33,715 nt of DNA from JBBQWS01 sp038210415 (GCA_038210415.1 JBBQWS010000038.1:1-33715); one strand, 5' to 3'; counted from the first letter of the stretch, positions 1-10,048 are shown. The notes: a model not told the origin generated them from the sequence alone. A program made the numbers and translations.

Positions 1-126
1 CCGCCGTCCTGCCTCGGCAGCCGACGTCGCGCGGTGGGCTGCTGCTTCGAGGAGCTCGACCAGGCACAGGAGCGACCGCTGATGTTCCCCGCGCTCTTCG
101 CGGCGATCGCTCGCCGTCCCGAGTAG
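1..126 (+). CDS. 3' end of an unidentified gene (partial)
   Basis: An open frame runs from base 1 to a TAG at 124-126, giving 41 codons ending in AAIARRPE. It enters from outside the window, so no start is visible. It is arginine- and alanine-rich with two adjacent cysteines and gives no recognisable motif. It would converge on katG with a gap of about 30 bases, which is a normal arrangement. I cannot name it, and at this length the frame could be chance. Confidence 0.35.
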   Translation, partial: PPSCLGSRRRAVGCCFEELDQAQERPLMFPALFAAIARRPE

Positions 127-158
127 ACGGCGACGCCGAAGGGGTCGCGCCCCCTGGA

Positions 159-2354
<2,196 letters not shown>

Positions 2355-2385
2355 GTCGCCCTCTACCGTGGTCGTATCGCGCTCT

Positions 2386-2841
2386 TCAGGCACCGGAACC
2401 TCGCTCCATGTGGGTTGTCGTCTGACAGTTCGGGCACAGGCCCCAGTGGGTGACCTCTGACTCGTCGATGACGAAGCCGTGGGCGTTGCTCGGGTCCAGG
2501 CACGGGGCGGAGCCGACAGCGCAGTCGACGTCGGCGGTGGCACCGCAGACGCGACACACGACGTGATGGTGGTTGTCGCCCACGCGCGTCTCGAACCGGG
2601 CCGGACTCCCCGCGGGTTCGATGCGACGAACCAGGCCCGCCCTGGTGAATGCGCGGAGCACGTCGTAGACCGCCTGGGTGGACACCCCCGTGCTGGCGCG
2701 GACCGAGGTGAGCAGCCCATCGACATCCGCGTGCGGGACTGCGTAGAGCGCGTCGAGCACCGCCACTCTCGGGGCGGTGGCCCGCAGGCCGGCCGCGCGG
2801 ATGCGGTCGGCTGTCGAGGCGGTGGGGACGGTCTCGCTCAC
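2386..2841 (-). CDS. furA: Fur-family peroxide/metal-responsive repressor FurA
   Basis: A 151-residue Fur-family transcriptional repressor. The N-terminal winged helix (about residues 10-85) includes the recognition helix region STQAVYDVLRAF. The C-terminal dimerisation and metal-binding domain carries HHH at 91-93 and two CXXC pairs, Cys96/Cys99 and Cys136/Cys139, which in this family bind structural zinc. Its position directly upstream of katG on the same strand matches actinobacterial furA-katG units, where FurA represses both genes until oxidised. The start is a GTG at 2841. AGGAGG lies immediately before it with no spacing, and a TAAAGT box lies 7 bases upstream, so translation may be leaderless rather than Shine-Dalgarno driven. 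Confidence 0.93.
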   Translation of the reverse strand: MSETVPTASTADRIRAAGLRATAPRVAVLDALYAVPHADVDGLLTSVRASTGVSTQAVYDVLRAFTRAGLVRRIEPAGSPARFETRVGDNHHHVVCRVCGATADVDCAVGSAPCLDPSNAHGFVIDESEVTHWGLCPNCQTTTHMERGSGA

Positions 2842-2848
2842 CCTCCTG

Positions 2849-2876
2849 ACTTTAGTCTCTGTCTGGAATCAGTCAA
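2849..2876 (-). promoter_or_regulatory. furA-katG promoter with operator-like dyad
   Basis: On the minus strand, TTGACT (2876-2871) and TAAAGT (2854-2849) are separated by 16 bases and the furA GTG follows after 7 bases. The region is AT-richer than its surroundings. It contains GACT-TT-AGTC and a wider TGACT/AGTCA dyad, which could be the FurA autoregulatory site. The -35 and -10 matches are seen directly; the operator role is inferred from furA autoregulation in mycobacteria. Confidence 0.6.
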
Positions 2877-2985
2877 GACAACGAACAGTCGTCGGGCGGA
2901 ACCGCACGAGTGGTGGCGTCGAAGGTCGACACTGGGCAGCGGCGACACGACGCTCGCCGGTTTCCGCCGAGACAAGGTGGCCGAC

Positions 2986-3459
2986 ATGACCGCGACAGGA
3001 CAGGTCCTGATTCAGCAGCCCGGCGAGGGCAGGACGATCGACATGGGTTCGTTCCGCATGACGGTTAAGGCGGAATCCGGTGATACCGGCCACGCACTGT
3101 CCGTCCTCGAAGCCGACGAGCCGCCCGGCTTCGGCCCGCCGATGCACATCCACCGTGACGCCGGCGAAGCGTTCTACGTCGTGAGCGGCGAGTACCTGAT
3201 CCTCGTTGACGAGGAGGAGCACGTCTGCGGGCCGGGCGCCTTCATCTACATTCCCGCGGGAGTGAACCACGGTTTCCGGGTGGGGGGTTCGCCGAGCCGC
3301 AAGCTCAACATCTACGTCCCAGCCGCGATGGTCGGCTACTTCGACGAGCTGGCCGAGGCTAACCACGGGGCTGCGGCCCTTGATCCCTCGGCGCTCGGTG
3401 CGCTCGCTGAGCGGTACTCGATGCAGGTCACCGGCGCGGTGCCGACCGGCTACGTGTGA
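2986..3459 (+). CDS. Cupin-domain protein
   Basis: A 157-residue single-domain cupin. Motif 1 is visible as PMHIHRDAGEAFYVVSGEY (His, His, Glu metal ligands). Motif 2 is GPGAFIYIPAGVNHGFRV, which supplies the last His. It would fold as a small beta-barrel binding a metal such as Mn, Fe or Zn. The substrate cannot be read from the sequence; quercetinase-like, isomerase or sensory roles all occur in this family. The ATG at 2986 is preceded by AAGGTGG at suitable spacing, so I prefer it over the longer open frame that runs back through furA. It is divergent from furA, and shared peroxide regulation is possible but not shown. Confidence 0.85.
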   Translation: MTATGQVLIQQPGEGRTIDMGSFRMTVKAESGDTGHALSVLEADEPPGFGPPMHIHRDAGEAFYVVSGEYLILVDEEEHVCGPGAFIYIPAGVNHGFRVGGSPSRKLNIYVPAAMVGYFDELAEANHGAAALDPSALGALAERYSMQVTGAVPTGYV

Positions 3460-3804
3460 CGTCCCGCCGCAACGGTCGTGCGGCTAGCATCCGAGGGACA
3501 CCCGCCGCAGTCTCGTCGGGGCCCCGGTCTGCGAACGCGACGACAGCGGGCGTGTGGTCGTCGTCGACCGGCCGTGGACGGGTCGCACGAAGGACTCGGC
3601 CGGAAGACGGATCGCGCCGTCGGACCCGGGCCGGTTCGCGCTGCGCTCGCGCATGCGGCCGACGGGACCAACCGGAAGTCGTCGGCCTGCGTGGGGGAGA
3701 CCGGTTCCAGCTTCTACGAGGGTCTCGTTGGCCGCTGCGGAATCGTCGCGGACCCTCAACGGGATCGCGGGCACAGATGGGCTGGAAGGCCTCGCCGGTG
3801 GTGC
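3460..3804. other. 345-bp stretch with no supportable gene
   Basis: Several frames stay open here on both strands, but none has a ribosome binding site, a family motif or a hydrophobic pattern, and the compositions are those of GC-rich chance frames (Arg, Pro, Ser, Thr). It separates the cupin gene from the 3' end of the lipoprotein gene. It may be a decayed gene. I see no repeat or terminator in it. Confidence 0.4.
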
Positions 3805-4287
3805 TCAGCCTCCGGAGACGAGCCCGGCCGGCGTCATCACCAGCACCGTCAGCGAGGCGATGCCGGCATCCCGGAACGCCAGGGTGACCTTGACGAGGTG
3901 CCCCGGCGTGGCGGTGAGCTTCTCGAGCAGGACCCGGTTCGTGCTGTCGGGCCCGATCGGCACGGTGACCTGCGGCGGGATGTTGAGGGAACCGCCCGGC
4001 ACCTGCACCGGATCGGCGCCTTCGACGGTGATGCCGGTGAGGGCGTCGTCGGTGGTGCCGTTGTTGACGAGCACCGCGATCAGGTCGGCCTGCCCACTGC
4101 CGTTGTCGTTACCCACGATCACGACGCTGCGAACCCGGATGTCGCCGACGGACGCGATGGCGCCGTTGGTCGGCGTGTAGGGGCGGTTCGTCGCCGCGTT
4201 GAAGCCGGCGGCGCACCCGCTCAACGACGTGAGCGCGAGGAGCGCGACCGCGACTGCGGTGCGGGTGCGGACGATGGTGCGGCTCAC
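3805..4287 (-). CDS. LpqE-like conserved secreted lipoprotein
   Basis: A 160-residue lipoprotein. The N-terminus VSRTIVRTRT is basic, followed by a hydrophobic core and the lipobox LSGC with the lipidated cysteine at residue 25, so the mature protein should be anchored to the outer face of the membrane. The mature part is beta-rich with NGTTDDALTGI and PPQVTVPIGP segments, like actinobacterial LpqE/PCuAC-related lipoproteins, but I see no copper-binding His/Met motif. In Mycobacterium tuberculosis lpqE sits beside carD, and carD is also close by here, which supports the assignment. The GTG start at 4287 is chosen because AGGAGG lies five bases upstream. Its function is not established. Confidence 0.75.
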   Translation of the reverse strand: MSRTIVRTRTAVAVALLALTSLSGCAAGFNAATNRPYTPTNGAIASVGDIRVRSVVIVGNDNGSGQADLIAVLVNNGTTDDALTGITVEGADPVQVPGGSLNIPPQVTVPIGPDSTNRVLLEKLTATPGHLVKVTLAFRDAGIASLTVLVMTPAGLVSGG

Positions 4288-4292
4288 GGGAC

Positions 4293-4298
4293 CCTCCT
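4293..4298 (-). promoter_or_regulatory. Ribosome binding site deciding the lipoprotein start
   Basis: AGGAGG on the minus strand, five bases before the GTG at 4287. It rules out the upstream in-frame ATG at 4344, which would add an arginine/proline-rich stretch before the signal peptide. Confidence 0.8.
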
Positions 4299-4370
4299 GG
4301 GTCGGGCGGCGGGGCAGGCGTCGGGCGGTGGGGCGGCGGGGCACGCACAGCCTACCGAGGGGCAGCTACG

Positions 4371-4422
4371 TCAGCGCGGTGCCCCGCGCGATCAACTCAG
4401 CGCGGTGCCCCGCGCGATCAAC
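4371..4422. repeat. Perfect 26-bp tandem duplication across the ubiA-family stop codon
   Basis: Bases 4371-4396 and 4397-4422 are identical (each starts TCAGCGCGGTG and ends CGATCAAC). The duplication lies at the 3' end of the prenyltransferase gene. With the extra copy the protein ends ...RGTALS. Without it the same frame would end ...RGTALT at a TAG, so the coding effect is a single C-terminal residue. Confidence 0.9.
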
Positions 4423-5195
4423 ATCCCGACGACGGCCAGCGCTGCCGCGACAGTCAGGGCGAACGGCGCCCGCGATGCGACCGGCCAGCGCAGTCCGAAC
4501 GCCCCCACCAGCAGCAGCGCAGTCACGACGAGCCCCACGAGACCAGCCGACCCGGGCGGACCGGGTGGCGCGAACGCGAGCAGCAGGGCACCCGCGGCCA
4601 GAGCGCCGGCGGCCACGCCTCGAGATGCCGTCTCGCCGAGTCGTTGAGGAAGGCCGTGCACGCCGGTCGCTCGGTCGTCGGCGAGGTCGGGCAGGGCGTT
4701 GGCCAGGTGCGCGGCGACGCCGAGGCACGCGCCCGCGGCTGTGCCCCACCACGGCGACCACAGCGGGGGGTCGAGCGACAACGTCGCGATCGACGGCAGC
4801 AGGCCGAAGCTCAGCGCGTACGGCAGGAAGGAACCCAGGCCCCGCTTCATCCCTAGGTCGTACGCCCAGCCCCCACCGACCGCGACGAGATGGACGACGC
4901 CGAACGTCGGCCCCACGGCGAACGACAGCGGGACGCAGGCGCCCAACGCGGCCAGACAAGCGATGCCCACAGTGCGTACGCCGACAGCACCCACGGCGAC
5001 CGGCTTGTCCGGTCGACCGGTCGCGACGTCGCGCTCGCGGTCCACGTAGTCGTTGCACCAGCCGATCGAGAGCTGGCCCGTGAGCAGAGCGGCTGCGACC
5101 AGGATGCAGCCGACGAACGACTGCCCGGCGGTGGCGGCGAGCGTCGTACCGATCACGGTGACGACGAGCGAGGGACCGGGGTGAGCCGCCTTCAC
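4392..5195 (-). CDS. UbiA-family membrane prenyltransferase
   Basis: A 267-residue polytopic protein with about eight hydrophobic segments. The first aspartate-rich motif NDYVDRERD (Asn48, Asp49, Asp52, Asp56) is the Mg-prenyl-diphosphate site of UbiA enzymes. A second acidic motif, DLADD, follows in the second half (LANALPDLADDRATG). These enzymes transfer a polyprenyl group to an aromatic or other acceptor in the membrane; the acceptor here cannot be told. The GTG at 5195 has no clear Shine-Dalgarno and lies 17 bases after the stop of the upstream gene, so translation may be coupled. A slightly longer N-terminus with a CTG start is possible. A 26-bp tandem duplication overlaps its stop codon. 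Confidence 0.85.
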   Translation of the reverse strand: MKAAHPGPSLVVTVIGTTLAATAGQSFVGCILVAAALLTGQLSIGWCNDYVDRERDVATGRPDKPVAVGAVGVRTVGIACLAALGACVPLSFAVGPTFGVVHLVAVGGGWAYDLGMKRGLGSFLPYALSFGLLPSIATLSLDPPLWSPWWGTAAGACLGVAAHLANALPDLADDRATGVHGLPQRLGETASRGVAAGALAAGALLLAFAPPGPPGSAGLVGLVVTALLLVGAFGLRWPVASRAPFALTVAAALAVVGMLIARGTALS

Positions 5196-5212
5196 CAGCC
5201 CGAAGGCGGCGT

Positions 5213-5977
5213 TCAGGCCGGGATGCCAGGTCGGCTGAGCTGCGCCAGCGCTGTCTCGAGCCGCTGGGTCGCGGTGACGTCGTGGAGCACGTCGCCGACG
5301 ATGCCGTCGGAATGGACGAGGACCGTGGTCACCCCGCTGGGCAGGTAGGTGCGCCCCAGGACGTCGCCGGGATCCACCATGACCGCGGCGGACGCGCCCA
5401 GGGCATCGCGCTCGATCTGCTCCAGCCGCGCGGTCTGGCTGGGCGGACCGGCGATCACCAGGTCGAGCCGGTACTCCTGGGCTTGCAGCGCGATGCTGTG
5501 CAAGATTGTGGTGCAGTCGGCGCAGTCGCCCTGGATCAGCACCAGCATGAGCGGACGCAGACTCCGTAGCGGGGCGTCGGCGATCGGGTTGCTGAGGACG
5601 ATGTCAGGGGTCAGGCCCCCGATGGACCCGACCGGCCCGGCGCCCGTGCCTGCGAGCGGCACTACGGGTGTCGGGGCCAAGGCGGGGCTGCCGACTGCGG
5701 CCGCGAAGATGCCTGCGACGAGCCCGACGGTCAGCACCAGCACCAGCAGAAGCGGTCCTGGTACGCCGAAGCGGTCCAGCCAGCGCGGGGCGACGAAGCG
5801 ACGTAGGAACGGCGCCGGCGGCCGAGCGGCACCGGCCCGCTCGCGCAGCTCGTCGAGGTAGTCGAGCCGGTCCTGGTCGAGCGACCTCGGATCGTCCGGA
5901 ACCAGGAGAGCGAGCCCCTCGAGCTCGGCTTCTCCAAGGTCGTCGTGGCGCCCGTCTGGTCCGGGTGGGCCGCTCAT
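5213..5977 (-). CDS. Membrane-anchored thioredoxin-fold protein with CADC motif
   Basis: A 254-residue protein. Residues 1-70 are hydrophilic, acidic then basic, and probably cytoplasmic. Residues 74-97 form one hydrophobic helix. The rest is extracytoplasmic and resembles a thioredoxin/AhpC-TSA fold: LMLVLIQGDCADC places a Cys152-X-X-Cys155 pair at the start of a helix, and a cis-Pro-like SGVTTVLVHSDG segment lies near the end. A thiol-disulfide role is therefore likely. The ATG at 5977 has GAGGGA just upstream. A longer open frame exists but would run antisense through carD, so I reject it. It precedes the prenyltransferase gene by 17 bases and may share its transcript. Confidence 0.7.
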   Translation of the reverse strand: MSGPPGPDGRHDDLGEAELEGLALLVPDDPRSLDQDRLDYLDELRERAGAARPPAPFLRRFVAPRWLDRFGVPGPLLLVLVLTVGLVAGIFAAAVGSPALAPTPVVPLAGTGAGPVGSIGGLTPDIVLSNPIADAPLRSLRPLMLVLIQGDCADCTTILHSIALQAQEYRLDLVIAGPPSQTARLEQIERDALGASAAVMVDPGDVLGRTYLPSGVTTVLVHSDGIVGDVLHDVTATQRLETALAQLSRPGIPA

Positions 5978-6115
5978 TCCCTCAGTATGCGGGCGACACG
6001 TTCCCGGCGCCAGCACGGAGAACCTCGGGTTGTCAACCCCCGACTGGGGGCTCCTTGTCCCGGCAACAGGGCTCTGACCTGCACAAACGCGGCTGAGCGG
6101 CCCTTCGATGCGTGA

Positions 6116-6121
6116 TAACCT
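6116..6121 (+). promoter_or_regulatory. Possible carD -10 box
   Basis: TAACCT fits TANNNT and lies 27 bases before the carD ATG, leaving room for the GAAAGGGG ribosome binding site. No convincing -35 is visible. Confidence 0.3.
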
Positions 6122-6148
6122 TGAGGTCCAGAAAGGGGCAACTGACAC

Positions 6149-6631
6149 ATGGCTTTTACCGTCGGCGAGACCGTCGTCTACCCCCACCACGGCGCGGCCC
6201 TGATCGAGGCGATCGAAACCCGCACCATCAAGGGCGTCGAGAAGCTCTACCTCGTTCTCAAGGTTGCTCAGGGTGACCTCACCGTTCGCGTGCCCGCAGA
6301 GAATGCCGAGTTTGTCGGTGTTCGTGACGTCGTCGACCTTGCCGGTCTCGAACGCGTCTTTGCGGTGCTGCGCATGCCCCACACCGAGGAGCCGACCAAC
6401 TGGTCGCGCCGTTACAAGGCCAACCTCGAGAAGCTCGCGTCCGGTGACGTGATCAAGGTCGCCGAGGTCGTCCGTGACCTGTGGCGCCGCGAGCGTGAGC
6501 GTGGCCTTTCCGCCGGCGAGAAGCGGATGCTGGCGAAGGCGCGTCAAATCCTTGTGTCCGAGCTCGCACTTGCCGAGAACACCAACGAGGACAAGGCAGA
6601 GACCATCCTCGACGAGGTGCTCGCGTCGTAG
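6149..6631 (+). CDS. carD: CarD-family RNA polymerase-binding regulator
   Basis: A 160-residue CarD/CdnL protein. The N-terminal Tudor-like RNA polymerase-interaction domain spans about residues 1-60 (FTVGETVVYPHHGAALIEAIE). The C-terminal helical DNA-binding domain includes PTNWSRRYKANLEKL, where Trp85 is the minor-groove wedge residue known from mycobacterial CarD. It is known to stabilise open promoter complexes on housekeeping and rRNA promoters in actinobacteria. GAAAGGGG precedes the ATG. It heads the plus-strand block carD, PIN/TRAM, ispD, ispF, cysS, rlmB, the same neighbourhood as in mycobacteria and streptomycetes. Confidence 0.97.
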   Translation: MAFTVGETVVYPHHGAALIEAIETRTIKGVEKLYLVLKVAQGDLTVRVPAENAEFVGVRDVVDLAGLERVFAVLRMPHTEEPTNWSRRYKANLEKLASGDVIKVAEVVRDLWRRERERGLSAGEKRMLAKARQILVSELALAENTNEDKAETILDEVLAS

Positions 6632-6698
6632 CCGCACCTCGCCTCGGCGGCACCTGACGGCACGTCCGTCTCGTGCATGGTGTGGGAGCGTGCGGCAG

Positions 6699-7805
6699 AT
6701 GAGTGACCGCTCGAAGCGGATGCCGGGCATAGTCGTCGAGTTGTTGCGGCTGTGCGTCGTCGTCTTCTTTGCCGGCATCGGTTACGAGATCGCCCTGCTG
6801 CTGGAGAACTCCGGTCACCGTGACGTCCTCGGTGACGTGGACCCGCTCTGGGTGGGGCTGCTGCTCGGCACCGGCCTCGGGTTCGTCCTCGGTGGCGTCC
6901 TCGGCCGGTTCACCGAACGCACCGTCGCGCGCACCGAGCGCTCCATGCAGGACGTGTCCGCAGAGCACATCGTCGCGGGCGTGTTCGGCGCCATCATCGG
7001 GCTGCTCGCCGGGTCGGCGGTCGCCTGGCCGGTGTTCCTCATCGGGAACCGACTGCTCGCCGTCCCCCTCTTCGCGTTCGTCCTGGTGACGCTGGCGTTG
7101 CTCGGCTACCGGGTCGGCGTCTCGCGTCGGGACGGCATGCTGGGCATGTTCGGCGCCTCAGCAGGGCTCTCACCCAGGCAACCGTCCACGGCCAGCCTGC
7201 CGCGCCTCGTCGACACCTCGATCGCCATCGACGGGCGCATCATCGACGTCGTACGGGCCGGCTTCCTCGGCGGGGTCATGCTCGTGTGCGCACCGGTCCT
7301 GGCCGAGCTGCAGGGCCTCGCTGACGCCTCCGACGAGCTGCGTCGCGGCCGCGGCCGCCGTGGTCTCGAAGTGCTCGAGACGCTCAAGCGTGAGCCCGGC
7401 ATCGACCTGGTCGTCATCGACGACGAGGCACCGGGTGTCCACGAGGTCGACGCCAAGCTTGTCCGGATGGCTCTGGACCGCGGCGCCGGACTGCTCACCC
7501 TCGACACCAACCTGGCCCGCAGCGCCGCCCTGGCCGGCGTCCGGGTGATGAACCTGCATGCGCTCGCGATCGCGTTGCGACCACCGGTGGTTGCCGGCGA
7601 CGAGGTCACCGTGCTGCTCACGAAGCCGGGAAAGGAGTCCGGCCAGGCGGTCGGCTACCTGGACGATGGCACCATGGTCGTGGTCGAGCGGGCGCGCGAG
7701 GGGGTCGGCCAGGAGGCCGTCGTCCAGGTCACCAGTGTTCTGACCACGGCGAACGGACGGATGGTGTTCGCGCGGCCGCAGTCGATCGCCGGTACCCGGC
7801 TTTGA
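6699..7805 (+). CDS. YacL-like membrane protein with PIN and TRAM domains
   Basis: A 368-residue protein. About four hydrophobic helices occupy residues 8-140. A PIN nuclease domain follows, beginning at RLVDTSIAIDGRI, with the acidic metal-binding set visible as Asp172, Glu203, Asp251 and Asp269. A C-terminal TRAM RNA-binding domain spans about residues 295-355. This is the architecture of Bacillus YacL and its actinobacterial relatives, which also sit next to ispD. A membrane-tethered ribonuclease role is likely, but the substrate is unknown. The ATG at 6699 has GGGAG about 12 bases upstream and gives the normal family length; longer open frames run into carD. Confidence 0.88.
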   Translation: MSDRSKRMPGIVVELLRLCVVVFFAGIGYEIALLLENSGHRDVLGDVDPLWVGLLLGTGLGFVLGGVLGRFTERTVARTERSMQDVSAEHIVAGVFGAIIGLLAGSAVAWPVFLIGNRLLAVPLFAFVLVTLALLGYRVGVSRRDGMLGMFGASAGLSPRQPSTASLPRLVDTSIAIDGRIIDVVRAGFLGGVMLVCAPVLAELQGLADASDELRRGRGRRGLEVLETLKREPGIDLVVIDDEAPGVHEVDAKLVRMALDRGAGLLTLDTNLARSAALAGVRVMNLHALAIALRPPVVAGDEVTVLLTKPGKESGQAVGYLDDGTMVVVERAREGVGQEAVVQVTSVLTTANGRMVFARPQSIAGTRL

Positions 7806-7827
7806 GTCCGGTACCGCGTCGAGGTGA

Positions 7828-7833
7828 CACGAT
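7828..7833 (+). promoter_or_regulatory. Possible leaderless -10 box for ispD
   Basis: CACGAT is followed by six bases and then the GTG start of ispD. It fits TANNNT except at the first base. No ribosome binding site is visible, so leaderless translation is plausible. Confidence 0.35.
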
Positions 7834-7839
7834 AGGCGC

Positions 7840-8526
7840 GTGCTGACGACGGTTGCGCTGGTACCCGCTGCGGGTCGTGGCGAACGGCTGGGCCCGGGTG
7901 AGCCGAAGGCATTGCGACTCCTCGGCGGTGAGCCATTGCTGCACCACGCTGTGCGCACCCTGCTCAAGGTGGTCGACCTCGTGGTCGTCGCCGCGCCTGC
8001 CGACGAGGTGACCAGTGTGCGCGCCGGACTCGTCTCCTTCGGCGCCCAGGTCGTCGTCGTGTCCGGGGGAGCCACCCGGCAGGAGTCCGTCTCGCTCGCG
8101 CTCGCGGCCGTTCCCGCGGGAGTCGATGTCGTGCTGGTGCACGACGCCGCCCGCCCGCTCACCCCGGGCTCGCTCGTCGCTGCCGTGGTGGAGGCTGTTC
8201 GCGGCGGTGCGCGGGCTGTGGTCCCCGGGCTGCCGGTGGCCGACACGATCAAGTCCGTCGACGACGCCGGACGGGTGGTGGGCACCCTCGACCGCTCTCG
8301 GTTGAGGGCGATCCAGACGCCCCAGGGATTCGCCCGTGACCTGCTCGAACGCGCGCACGCCGCGGCCGGCGAGGACCAGCACACCGACGACGCGGGGCTG
8401 GTCGAGCGCCTGGGCGAAGCGGTCACGGTGATTCCAGGTGCGGAGGAGGCATTCAAGGTGACCCGCCCGTTCGACCTCCTGCTGGCCGAAGGTCTGCTTG
8501 CGGCGCGGGCAGGGCGTGCCACATGA
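7840..8526 (+). CDS. ispD: 2-C-methyl-D-erythritol 4-phosphate cytidylyltransferase IspD
   Basis: Third step of the MEP isoprenoid pathway: joins CTP and methylerythritol phosphate to give CDP-methylerythritol. At 228 residues it has normal length. The N-terminal nucleotide-binding motif is LVPAAGRGERLGPGEPKAL, with Arg13 and Lys23 in the expected catalytic places. HDAARPL and PVADTIK are typical of the family. The GTG at 7840 lacks a Shine-Dalgarno and probably initiates a leaderless message. Its TGA overlaps the ATG of ispF (ATGA), so the two are translationally coupled. Confidence 0.95.
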   Translation: MLTTVALVPAAGRGERLGPGEPKALRLLGGEPLLHHAVRTLLKVVDLVVVAAPADEVTSVRAGLVSFGAQVVVVSGGATRQESVSLALAAVPAGVDVVLVHDAARPLTPGSLVAAVVEAVRGGARAVVPGLPVADTIKSVDDAGRVVGTLDRSRLRAIQTPQGFARDLLERAHAAAGEDQHTDDAGLVERLGEAVTVIPGAEEAFKVTRPFDLLLAEGLLAARAGRAT

Positions 8527-9002
8527 CCGGCCTGCCACGTACGGGTCTCGGGGTCGACGTCCACCGGCTCGCCGCGGGGCGGCCGATGTGGCTGGCCGGG
8601 CTGCTCTGGGCGGACGCGGCGGCCGGCCTCGCCGGGCACAGCGACGGCGACGTGGCCGCGCACGCCGCGTGCGACGCGGTGCTCTCGGCGGCGGGGCTCG
8701 GGGACCTCGGGACGCACTTCGGCACCGACCGGCCCGAGTGGGAAGGGGCGTCCGGTGCGGTGCTGCTCGCCGAGACGGCGCGAATCGTCCGGGCGGGCGG
8801 CTTCGAGATCGGCAACGTCGCGGTGCAGGTGATCGGCAACGGGCCCAAGGTCGGCACCCGCCGGGCGGAGGCCGAGGCTGCGCTGTCATCGGCGTGCGGT
8901 GCGCCCGTCTCGGTGAGCGCCACGACCACCGACGGGCTGGGCCTGACCGGACGGGGAGAGGGTGTGGCCGCCATAGCGACCGCGCTCGTCGTCGGGCGGT
9001 GA
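8523..9002 (+). CDS. ispF: 2-C-methyl-D-erythritol 2,4-cyclodiphosphate synthase IspF
   Basis: Fifth step of the MEP pathway: closes CDP-methylerythritol 2-phosphate to the cyclodiphosphate with release of CMP. The protein has 159 residues, normal for the trimeric enzyme. Zinc ligands are visible as Asp12 and His14 in GVDVHRL and His47 in HSDGDVAAHA. The C-terminal TTTDGLGLTGRGEG loop binds the cytidyl phosphates. The start overlaps the ispD stop by four bases, and its TGA overlaps the GTG of the following TPR gene. Confidence 0.96.
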   Translation: MTGLPRTGLGVDVHRLAAGRPMWLAGLLWADAAAGLAGHSDGDVAAHAACDAVLSAAGLGDLGTHFGTDRPEWEGASGAVLLAETARIVRAGGFEIGNVAVQVIGNGPKVGTRRAEAEAALSSACGAPVSVSATTTDGLGLTGRGEGVAAIATALVVGR

Positions 9003-10048
9003 CCTCCGAGCAGTGGGACCAACGGCAGCGGGCGCGCTCGCTCGTCGACCGGGGTCTGTTTGCGGAGGCGCGCGACCTGCTCGTCCCGGTCGTCCAGGCC
9101 GCGCCGGACGACGCCGACGCGCTGCGGCTGCTTGCCCGCGCGCATCTCGGGCTCGACGACGCGATCCGCGGGCTGCAGGCGGCGCACGCGTCGCTGATGG
9201 TCGAGCCGAACGACCCGCAGGGCCATGTGCTGGTCAGCGGCGCGTACGGAGATCTGGGCCGAACCCGCGACTCGATCGAGGCTGCGCAACGGTCGGTCGA
9301 CGCCGACCCCGAGATGTGGTGGACGTGGACGACGTACGCGAAGGCGCTCAACCGCGACCCTGATCAGCGCACCGACGCCTGGCTGGCCGCGATGGCGGCC
9401 GTACGTCGCGCGCCGGCCGAGGCCGCCGTCCACCGGGCGGTCGGCGAGGTCGCGCAGGCCTTGGGTTGGTCCGACAAGGCGCGGACGGCGTACGAGGCGG
9501 CGCTGTTGCTGGACCCGACCGATGCGACGACCCTGAACAACCTCGCCCGACTGCAGCTGGTCCAGGGCGACGAGGCATCCGCCGCCACCGGCTTCATGTC
9601 GGCGATGTCCGCCGACCCGGACAGCGACGCCGCCGCCGACCAGCTGACGGCGATGGCGTTCCGGCTGGTGCGCCGGGCCCAGTCCGTGGCGCTCATGTCC
9701 GCGTTCATCATCGGATGGTCGTTCTACGCCGAGGTGCCGCTCGACCTCGGGGCCTGGCCGAGCGCGTTCCGATGGGTGCTCGGTGTCGCCGTCGGGGCCA
9801 CGATGGTGGGACTGCCGCTGTCCGTCTGGAGGAGCGTTCCCGACGACGTTCGCGAGGCCTGGCGCAGGTCCATGCAGGTCGAGCCGGCGCTGCGCAAGGG
9901 CGCCGCCCTCGCCGTCATCGCCAGTGTCTGCGTCTTGCTCGCCGCACTGCTGCCGGTCTTGCCGGCGTTGGTCATGCTGGGCACGGGCGCACTCGTGGGT
10001 GGGGGTGCGATGCTCGCCGGATTCGCCGACGGTTCGCGCCGGGGCTAG
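8999..10048 (+). CDS. Tetratricopeptide-repeat membrane protein
   Basis: A 349-residue protein. Residues 1-215 contain tandem TPR-like helical pairs (for example GLFAEARDLLVPVVQAAPDD and KARTAYEAALLLDPTDATT). The C-terminal third has several hydrophobic segments, including SVALMSAFIIGWSFYA and a long leucine/valine-rich stretch near the end, so the TPR part is probably a cytoplasmic scaffold on the membrane. Partner and role are unknown. The GTG at 8999 overlaps the ispF stop (GTGA), indicating coupling to the MEP genes. Confidence 0.82.
   Translation: MTSEQWDQRQRARSLVDRGLFAEARDLLVPVVQAAPDDADALRLLARAHLGLDDAIRGLQAAHASLMVEPNDPQGHVLVSGAYGDLGRTRDSIEAAQRSVDADPEMWWTWTTYAKALNRDPDQRTDAWLAAMAAVRRAPAEAAVHRAVGEVAQALGWSDKARTAYEAALLLDPTDATTLNNLARLQLVQGDEASAATGFMSAMSADPDSDAAADQLTAMAFRLVRRAQSVALMSAFIIGWSFYAEVPLDLGAWPSAFRWVLGVAVGATMVGLPLSVWRSVPDDVREAWRRSMQVEPALRKGAALAVIASVCVLLAALLPVLPALVMLGTGALVGGGAMLAGFADGSRRG

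Noticed and set aside
141..153. Terminator between the first gene tail and katG (GGGG-TCGCG-CCCC)
   Set aside because: A four-base stem without a T-tract is not enough to call.
5978..6778. N-terminal extension of the thioredoxin-like protein
   Set aside because: The extra 267 codons run antisense to carD, and the internal ATG at 5977 has a nearby purine-rich site.
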